Below are positions 57,794-64,000 of a stretch of DNA of 64,000 nt, piece by piece. Source of the DNA: Endoryza foliicola (GTDB lineage: Bacteria > Bacteroidota > Bacteroidia > Chitinophagales > Chitinophagaceae); assembly GCA_965226965.1 (NCBI GenBank), contig OZ245715.1:2294001-2358000 (forward strand). The letters are read 5' to 3'. The stretch's first letter is position 1; each line of letters starts with the position of its first letter. The notes under the pieces were generated by a model. It was not told the origin of the DNA. It did no database searches and saw nothing but the letters and a program-made list of their open reading frames with translations. The position numbers and the translations under genes were made by a program.

Positions 57794-60700
57794 ATGAAAA
57801 AAATAACCGTAATTCTCGCTTTCTTAGGATGCGGCTTGACTGGATTAAAAGCACAGGAGACGAAAATCCTATTGGATCCCCAAGCCAATTTTCAGCAAGC
57901 AAAAGAATACTATCAGCGTGAGCAATATAGCTTGGCCTATCCGCTTTTTCGCGACCTCGAATTATCGCAGCGCGAAACCGATCGCAGTAACCAGGCTCTG
58001 AACTATATCGAAATCAAATACTATAGTATCGTTTGCGGATTGAAGCAAAATGAACGAGGTGCAGCCGACAAAGCCACCGATTTCATTAGCTTGGAGGAGA
58101 ATGATGCCCGCGTTCAAATGATGAGTTTTCATTTGGCCGAATACTATTTTCGCCAACAAGCTTTCACTAAATCGATTGAACTCTACGAAAAAGCTTCCAT
58201 CGAACACCTGAGTAACAAAGAAATTGCAGAAAAGAAGTTCCATCAAGGGTATGGATATTTCACGGTTCAACAATACGACAAAGCCAAGCCTTTATTGGAT
58301 GCTATTCGTCAAATGAAATCGGATCCAAACTATGAAGATGCCAACTACTACTATGGCTTCATTGCTTTTTATAGCAAGAATTATAAAGATGCCTTAGAGT
58401 CGTTTTTGGTAGTCGATAACCATCAAACCTACGGCACGGTTGCTCCTTATTATATCTCTGTGATTTATTTTATGCAGGGCGATCAAAAGAAAGCATTCGA
58501 TTATGCTGAAGCAAAACTGAAGCGTGGCAATTTGGTTTATGAAAAGGAAATGCAACAATTGGTGGGTCATGGCTATTTCATGCAGAAAGAATATGCAAAG
58601 GCGCTTCCATTCCTAGAGAGTTATGTTGCAAAAGCTGAAAAACTACAACGTGAAGATATTTATGAGCTGGCGTATTGTCAATATCAGGCTCAGAGCTATG
58701 CAAAAGCAGTAGAAGGATTTAAGAAATTAGGTGGCAAAGAAGATTCACTGGCTCAAAGTGCCATGTATTTGTTGGGCGATTCTTACCTCAAACTAGGACA
58801 GAAAGCAAATGCCAGAAACGCCTTTTTGTTTTGCTCTGTAAATAGCAGTAACGAACAACAACGCGAAGTTTCCATGTACAATTATGCGAAGTTGTCGTTC
58901 GAATTAGGATATCAAGACATTGCCATCTCTGAACTTCAGAAATTCCAACAACTCTATCCTAATTCTAGCTATACTGCAGAAGCACTTGAACTTCAGGTAA
59001 ACTTATTGGCGAATTCCAATAACTATAAAGATGCCCTCGCCTTAATTGAAGGCATTAAAAATCCCACGCCACTGGCCAAGAAATCATATCCTAGAATTTA
59101 TTATGGTAGAGCAACAGAGTTGATCAATGATGGCATGTTGGTTTCTGCCAATGAACTTTTGACTAGAGCCGAGTCACATCCCGATAATGCATCTGTTCTT
59201 CCTTTGGTTCAATTCTGGAAAGGTGAAATAGCCTATCGAACCGGGAAAATTGATGATGCCATTCGATATTATTTTGAATACCTGAAATCGGGTATGGTAA
59301 ACGGCGAAGTGAATCCGGCCAATGCTAAATACAATTTGGGTTATTGTTTCTTGAAGAAGGAAAATTACAAGCAGGCCCAAGGATTCTTTGAACCCTTGGC
59401 GGGCACTCCTAAAATCAATTCTCCTTCAATGGAACAGGATGCTTATTTGAGAGTTGCGGATTGTTATTACATGAACCGCGATTACAAGAAAGCGAAGTCA
59501 ATGTATGATAAAGTGCTCGATTTTTCTTGGCCGGCAAGCGATTATGCTACCTTCCAAAATGCCATGATTGCGGGGATCTCTAGTTCCAAAGAAAAAATCA
59601 ATTTGCTCAATGGAATTTCCCGGAAATATCCGACCAGTAGTTTGATTCCGGATGCTAATATGGAGATTGCTAGCAGCTATTTATCCAATGAACAGTTCAG
59701 AGAAGCCATACCATACTTAAAGAATGTTTTGACCGATCCAAATGGCTCTTTAAAACCAAAAGCTTATCTCCGTTTGGGAATTGCCTATTACAATGTTGAC
59801 AATAATGCAGATGCCCTGAAACAATACAGTACCCTGCTGCAACAGTATCCCAATTCTCCCGAAGCCGAGGAAGCTTTGGAGAATGCAAAAGTGATTTATG
59901 TTGAAGAAGGAAAATCAACAGAGTATGTAAACTTTGCTCGCAATATGGGCAAAGAAGTGAGCAATACGCAAGAAGAAGAATTAGCCTATAACGAGGCGGA
60001 AGTACAATTCAATAATGGCAATTTTCCAACCGCTGCTAAGAAGTTTGAAGACTACTTGGCCAAATACCCAAATGGAAAATACTCCTTGGAGGCTTTGTAT
60101 TATAAGAGTGAAATCTACTTCAATCAAAAAGATTGGGCGAAAGCTTCCGCAGGTTATGAAGCCTTAGGCGATCGTGCCCCCAATAAATTTGCAGAAAAAT
60201 CTTTACTTACAGCAGCTCGGTTGAATTTCTTTGACTTGAAGAACTATGAGAAAGCAGAGAAATACTTTGGTTTGCTAAAAGAATTCGGGTCCACCCAAGA
60301 AAATAAAATGGAAGCCATGCGCGGGCTGCTGAGAAGTCAGTTTCAATTGAAAAAATGGACTGAAGCAACGGCCAATGCACAGGAACTCTTGGCACAAAAG
60401 AATGTTGGAACCGACGACCGCGTGTTAGCTAATTTGGCAGTAGCTCGATCTTACCAAGCTTCCGGTAACTATACCGACGCTATTACAGCTTATCGCAACG
60501 TTGCCTCTTTGAGTAAGGCTGCCTATGGTGCCGAAGCGCGCTATGAAATCGCCAACTGTCAATTCATTCAAAATCGTTTGGGTGATGCTGAGAAAGCAGC
60601 ATTCGAAACCATTAATAAATCGGGCTCCTATGAAGAATGGGTAACCAGAGCCTATTTACTGCTTGGTGATATTTACATGAAACAAAAAGACTATTTCAAT

Positions 60701-60823
60701 GCGAAGGCTACCTATAAGAGTGTAGTGGACAATGCCAAGATCGAATCCATTCGATTGGAAGCAGAGCGCAAGTTGTCTGAAGCTACTGCTGCTGATGCAA
60801 ATGGAAATTCAGGAAACCGCTAA
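57794..60823 (+). CDS. Large exported TPR protein
   Basis: A 1009-residue protein with a signal peptide ending near GLKAQ (residue 21). Most of the rest is tetratricopeptide-like repeats, roughly 34 residues each, recognisable by A-Y/L-G-x-Y and P-N/S-S patterns: YYQREQYSLAYPLFRD, KKFHQGYGYFTVQQYDKAKPL, YPNSSYTAEALELQVNLL, YPNSPEAEEALENAKVIY, YPNGKYSLEALYYKSEIYF. It resembles periplasmic TPR scaffolds of Bacteroidota envelope systems. It is followed 28 nt later by a beta-barrel gene, so the two likely form an envelope complex or secretion or assembly path. Confidence 0.88.
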   Translation: MKKITVILAFLGCGLTGLKAQETKILLDPQANFQQAKEYYQREQYSLAYPLFRDLELSQRETDRSNQALNYIEIKYYSIVCGLKQNERGAADKATDFISLEENDARVQMMSFHLAEYYFRQQAFTKSIELYEKASIEHLSNKEIAEKKFHQGYGYFTVQQYDKAKPLLDAIRQMKSDPNYEDANYYYGFIAFYSKNYKDALESFLVVDNHQTYGTVAPYYISVIYFMQGDQKKAFDYAEAKLKRGNLVYEKEMQQLVGHGYFMQKEYAKALPFLESYVAKAEKLQREDIYELAYCQYQAQSYAKAVEGFKKLGGKEDSLAQSAMYLLGDSYLKLGQKANARNAFLFCSVNSSNEQQREVSMYNYAKLSFELGYQDIAISELQKFQQLYPNSSYTAEALELQVNLLANSNNYKDALALIEGIKNPTPLAKKSYPRIYYGRATELINDGMLVSANELLTRAESHPDNASVLPLVQFWKGEIAYRTGKIDDAIRYYFEYLKSGMVNGEVNPANAKYNLGYCFLKKENYKQAQGFFEPLAGTPKINSPSMEQDAYLRVADCYYMNRDYKKAKSMYDKVLDFSWPASDYATFQNAMIAGISSSKEKINLLNGISRKYPTSSLIPDANMEIASSYLSNEQFREAIPYLKNVLTDPNGSLKPKAYLRLGIAYYNVDNNADALKQYSTLLQQYPNSPEAEEALENAKVIYVEEGKSTEYVNFARNMGKEVSNTQEEELAYNEAEVQFNNGNFPTAAKKFEDYLAKYPNGKYSLEALYYKSEIYFNQKDWAKASAGYEALGDRAPNKFAEKSLLTAARLNFFDLKNYEKAEKYFGLLKEFGSTQENKMEAMRGLLRSQFQLKKWTEATANAQELLAQKNVGTDDRVLANLAVARSYQASGNYTDAITAYRNVASLSKAAYGAEARYEIANCQFIQNRLGDAEKAAFETINKSGSYEEWVTRAYLLLGDIYMKQKDYFNAKATYKSVVDNAKIESIRLEAERKLSEATAADANGNSGNR

Positions 60824-60851
60824 ACTATTGTAGAACCTTAGAATTATCAGT

Positions 60852-62516
60852 ATGAACTATTCAATAAAGTCAACCTTACTCGTTAGTTTAATGCTTTGCG
60901 GAGCTATTATAGGTGTTCACGCGCAAGATACTTCCAAAAAGAAAAGCATTGACATTACCTCTACTTTTAAACCTGTTTTGAGAGAGGCGGCAAAAATTAA
61001 TTTCAATGCGGCACCACCTCAAACAGATAGTAATAAAACTGCCTTAAAATATTCAGTTCCCAATCAGCAATTATCATTCAATTATCAACCTGCAGAACTA
61101 AAGCCGGTGGCGTTGGCTGTAGATACTTCCAATAAATGGGAATCTAGTAATTTTATTAAAGTAGGAGTGGGAAATGTGCACTTGCCTTTTGTAAAAGCAG
61201 GCTTTAGCTTTGGAGATGGGGTGCGTTCGAATTACAATTTATTTGCTCAGCACTACAATTCAAAAGGAAGCCTCCCATTTCAGAAACACAGTTTAACCAG
61301 TGTTGGCGCCGAAGCTTCTTACATGAATCTGAAACACAGAGAGTGGTCCGGTAATCTGGGCTTTGCCAGCGATAACTATTACTTATATGGATATCGACCC
61401 ACTACCTTGGTGTTCACTAAAGACCAATTGAAGCAACGCTTTCAAACCATTTCAGGAAAAGTTGTATTTAGAAACACGATTCCTACTGAATATGGTTTGA
61501 ATTACCGTCCTTCTTTATCTGTAAATGTTTTCAATGATCAGCACAGTTTAAAGGCGAACGAAAGCAATACGGTATTAGATCTTCCATTAGAAAAGACCTT
61601 CGGTCAGTCTTTCGCTTTCGATTTAGGTGCTACTGCCGATTTAACCAGCTACACCAAGAAAACCGTTTCAGGCAAAACCACAGTTCAGAATAACTTATTT
61701 TATATTTCACCGGCTGTAATTTTCAAAACGCCTAATGTGTTTGTTCACGCCGGTATTCGCCCTTCTTGGGACAACAAAGTATTTACTATGTTGCCTAATG
61801 TAATGGCCGATTTCAGTACCACCGATCAACGTTTTGTGTTTCAATTGGGATGGATTGGATATTACAATAAAGGATCTTATCAACGCTTTTATGGAATAAA
61901 TCCTTGGCTAGCCCAGCCCGATTCACTCCTAAACACCCGCGTACAGGAACGCTATGCCGGATTCAAAGGGACAATCAAAAACTTTACGTATTCAGCGAAA
62001 GTTGGCTTCCAACAATACCGAAACATGCCTTTGTTTGTAAATGACGCCGTTGACGGTAAAACTTTTGTGGTTCGTTATGAATCAAAAATGGAAGTACTTC
62101 AATTGCATGGAGAAGTTGGCTACACGCGTGGAGAACAGTTCTCCGTTACTTCTAGTTTGAATTTTAACCAGTTTACCAAGCTGCAAAAAGAAGCGAACGC
62201 ATGGGGGATGTTGCCAATTGAATTCAATACCAATTTAAGATGGCAACTGATGAAGGACCTATGGTTGAAAACGGATGTTTTTATGTTCAACGGAGCAAGA
62301 TATAGAGCCGCCAATGGTGATTCATTCAAAGGCGACGGTGCGGTTGATTTGAATTTGGGTTCGGAATTTAGAATTACTAAAAACTTTAATCTTTGGGTGC
62401 AGTTCAATAACGTATTTAACAACAAATACGAGCGATGGAATCAGTACGAAGCCTATGGATTCAACTTCCTGGGTGGTATTACCTACTCCTTCAATCAAAA
62501 GCCTGTGAAAAAGTAA
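60852..62516 (+). CDS. Outer-membrane beta-barrel protein (TonB-dependent-receptor-like)
   Basis: A 554-residue protein with a signal peptide ending near GVHAQ (residue 25). After a short periplasmic part (ITSTFKPVLREAAKINFNAAPP) the chain alternates in the aromatic-rich strand pattern of a barrel (SSNFIKVGVGNVHLPFVKAGFSF, YYLYGYRPTT, FVFQLGWIGYYNKGSY). The end, NNKYERWNQYEAYGFNFLGGITYSF, is a classic outer-membrane C-terminus with Phe. There is no plug domain, so it is not a full TonB receptor. Together with the TPR gene upstream it probably forms a complex. Confidence 0.85.
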   Translation: MNYSIKSTLLVSLMLCGAIIGVHAQDTSKKKSIDITSTFKPVLREAAKINFNAAPPQTDSNKTALKYSVPNQQLSFNYQPAELKPVALAVDTSNKWESSNFIKVGVGNVHLPFVKAGFSFGDGVRSNYNLFAQHYNSKGSLPFQKHSLTSVGAEASYMNLKHREWSGNLGFASDNYYLYGYRPTTLVFTKDQLKQRFQTISGKVVFRNTIPTEYGLNYRPSLSVNVFNDQHSLKANESNTVLDLPLEKTFGQSFAFDLGATADLTSYTKKTVSGKTTVQNNLFYISPAVIFKTPNVFVHAGIRPSWDNKVFTMLPNVMADFSTTDQRFVFQLGWIGYYNKGSYQRFYGINPWLAQPDSLLNTRVQERYAGFKGTIKNFTYSAKVGFQQYRNMPLFVNDAVDGKTFVVRYESKMEVLQLHGEVGYTRGEQFSVTSSLNFNQFTKLQKEANAWGMLPIEFNTNLRWQLMKDLWLKTDVFMFNGARYRAANGDSFKGDGAVDLNLGSEFRITKNFNLWVQFNNVFNNKYERWNQYEAYGFNFLGGITYSFNQKPVKK

Positions 62517-62579
62517 CCTAAAAACTGGGATAACTTCTTTTTTCGGTTCCTGTAATTTTGTGTTGTTTCGCAGAAGATT

Positions 62580-63188
62580 ATGATAGCACTTCTATTACAA
62601 TACCTGCGTCAAAAACAACAATTGCCCATACCGGGTATTGGCAGCATTGTAGTAGAACGAGTACCTGCGCAGACCGATTTTGTGAACAAACAAATACTTC
62701 CACCAAGTTATCATCTACGGTTCGATAAATATTTTGATTCGCCGGATAAGGACTTTTTTTCATTCCTGGCAGCTCACTCTAATTTGGCCGACTTTGAAGT
62801 GATGAAATGGTACAACGAATGGGCGTATGAGCTGAGGGCTAATATCAAACCTCAAATAGGGCATACGGTGGAAGGATTAGGATCGTTCACTAAAGATGAA
62901 TCCGGAGATATTCAATTCAAACCGGCTTTCAATTTAGTGCCATTCTTACGCCCGGTTGTTGCAGAACGGATCATTCAAAGCAATGCAACACATACCGTAC
63001 TTGTTGGTAATACCTCTAAAGAATACACCACAGAGGAGATCATGAACATGCCTCCATCTGATAGTGATAGTAAAGAAGTCAATTGGCAACGGATTGCTTG
63101 GATATTGGCCTTGATTGCACTCGTTTTCTTACTATGGCATCTGTTCAATCCAACCGGTAACCCAAGTCCAACGGGTATCCGATACTAA
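62580..63188 (+). CDS. HU-CCDC81-type membrane protein
   Basis: A 202-residue protein. Residues about 5-25 have LLQYLRQKQQLPIPGIGSI, the start of the first HU-CCDC81-like domain (V-P-G-x-G-x pattern), and a second HU-like part follows to about 130. A single membrane segment (WQRIAWILALIALVFLLWHLF) lies near the C-terminus, followed by a short periplasmic tail. Such proteins in Bacteroidota often carry a SPOR domain, which is missing here. It is inferred to link cytoplasm or nucleoid to the envelope or division. It follows the barrel gene by 63 nt. Confidence 0.65.
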   Translation: MIALLLQYLRQKQQLPIPGIGSIVVERVPAQTDFVNKQILPPSYHLRFDKYFDSPDKDFFSFLAAHSNLADFEVMKWYNEWAYELRANIKPQIGHTVEGLGSFTKDESGDIQFKPAFNLVPFLRPVVAERIIQSNATHTVLVGNTSKEYTTEEIMNMPPSDSDSKEVNWQRIAWILALIALVFLLWHLFNPTGNPSPTGIRY

Positions 63189-63227
63189 GCCCTGTTATTT
63201 CCCCTTATTTATGTTTCTTTGCATTCT

Positions 63228-64000
63228 ATGAGCAATCGCATTCATTATATTTCTTGTCCTGCTTGTGCAGCAACCAATCTGTCATTGGCCCTAAAAGCTA
63301 AAGATTATACAGTTTCCGGAGAGGTTTTTGAAATTTACGAGTGCGCCAACTGTCAACTGCGTTTCACTCAAGATGTTCCTGATGCAGCCGCCATTGGACC
63401 CTACTACCAATCTGATAGCTACATTTCTCACACCAATACCAACAAAGGGTTGGTCAATAAGCTATATCATAGAGTTAGAAGCATTACGCTCAATCAGAAA
63501 GCGAAATTGATTGAAGCAACATCTAAGAAGTCGACCGGTACTTTGCTCGATATTGGCTCCGGCACCGGAGCATTTGCGGCCCATATGAAAATGAAAGGTT
63601 GGCGTGTTACCGGTTTGGAACCAGATGCTTCAGCCAGAAGCATTGCTGCTGCCACTAATAAGATTCAACTACTGGAATCAGGAGAATTATTTCAGTTGCC
63701 GGCAGGTTCTTTTGACATAATTACGATGTGGCATGTATTGGAACATGTGCACGACTTGGATGCATATTTAGCTCAGATCAAAAAATTACTTGCTCCCGGT
63801 GGATGGTTGTTAGTAGCGGTTCCCAATTATACTTCTTTTGATGCCGGCCACTATGGTGAATATTGGGCGGCCTATGATGTGCCGCGTCACTTGTATCATT
63901 TTTCTCCCGAATCAATGAAGGAGTTGACCAAGCGTTTTCAAATGATAGTAAAAGATATCAAGCCAATGTGGTTCGATAGTTTTTACGTGAGTTTGTTGAG
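63228..64000 (+). CDS. SAM-dependent methyltransferase with zinc-ribbon, 5' part
   Basis: The frame from ATG 63228 is open to the window edge, about 257 codons. Near the N-terminus SCPAC and ECANCQLRF form a zinc-ribbon. The methyltransferase core follows: LLDIGSGTGAFAAHMK (motif I), then TGLEPD, FDIITMWHVLEHVHDLDAYL (motif II region), and LLAPGGWLLVAVPNY (motif III). It matches the class I Methyltransf_23-like type, often acting on sugars or lipids of cell-surface polymers. It follows the HU-type gene by 39 nt and is likely in the same operon. The C-terminus is outside the window. Confidence 0.9.
   Translation, partial: MSNRIHYISCPACAATNLSLALKAKDYTVSGEVFEIYECANCQLRFTQDVPDAAAIGPYYQSDSYISHTNTNKGLVNKLYHRVRSITLNQKAKLIEATSKKSTGTLLDIGSGTGAFAAHMKMKGWRVTGLEPDASARSIAAATNKIQLLESGELFQLPAGSFDIITMWHVLEHVHDLDAYLAQIKKLLAPGGWLLVAVPNYTSFDAGHYGEYWAAYDVPRHLYHFSPESMKELTKRFQMIVKDIKPMWFDSFYVSLL

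Overview
The window reads as a stretch of a Bacteroidota chromosome, most likely order Chitinophagales (Chitinophagaceae-like). This rests on four things: promoters with the TAnnTTTG -7 box (some with TTG/TTTG near -33), host genes without Shine-Dalgarno sites, a secreted protein with a type IX secretion C-terminal domain, and family content typical of that phylum (bacillithiol-type YtxJ, DUF3667, DUF6526, GH3-like enzyme). The tmRNA tag ends YAMAA, as in related bacteria. The organism assignment is an inference from these features; no database search was possible.

Layout. 1-2012: 3' part of a proline-catabolism aldehyde dehydrogenase, a small Mrr-fold protein and MsrA. 2026-5764: an integrated element with a coiled-coil/winged-helix gene on the minus strand, an 11-bp-phased heptamer array, then a three-gene cassette (MerR-like protein, 79-aa protein, large serine recombinase). 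The cassette carries strong Shine-Dalgarno sites, unlike its host, and its recombinase reading frame runs antisense through the terminator and 3' half of a tRNA-Leu gene. 5712-5916: tRNA-Leu(UAA) and tRNA-Gly(GCC). 6009-8622: glycosyltransferase, orphan histidine kinase, tRNA-Leu(GAG). 8752-12188: AhpD-like, NTF2-like, FabF and AraC genes. Two of their promoters share a direct-repeat operator placed identically relative to the -7 box, so I read this as one AraC regulon. 12495-25472: secreted and envelope proteins, a VanZ-DinB fusion, an ECF sigma factor with a membrane partner, a PAP2 pair, DUF3667 and MazG.

25479-36470: an NtrY-like kinase, PolX with a damaged polymerase site, a 50-aa histone-H1-like protein, L27/L21, GH3, Dxr and RseP. 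36471-37934: tandem repeats, tmRNA and a composite repeat. 37935-41872: SulP transporter, universal-stress-like protein and an OmpR-type two-component system. 41997-48141: lipoproteins, YtxJ, a DnaQ-like exonuclease, a Dpm1-like glycosyltransferase and an EamA transporter. 48460-57642: S9 peptidase, SixA-like phosphatase, an E2 acyltransferase, CinA, a thioesterase and DoxX. 57794-64000: a likely envelope operon (TPR protein, beta-barrel, HU-CCDC81-type membrane protein, methyltransferase cut by the window end).

Intergenic space downstream of several genes carries families of short word-like repeats (TTAGGCTTT, TCCTCG, GCAGCGCTGGCAGTCTC, CCCGGCTGTTCCATTATTAATT). Some occur at separate loci in the same internal order, and they mostly sit in the sense orientation after stop codons. 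The strongest leads are the AraC operator pair, the phased heptamer array, the Shine-Dalgarno-bearing recombinase cassette inserted at a tRNA, and the composite repeat.
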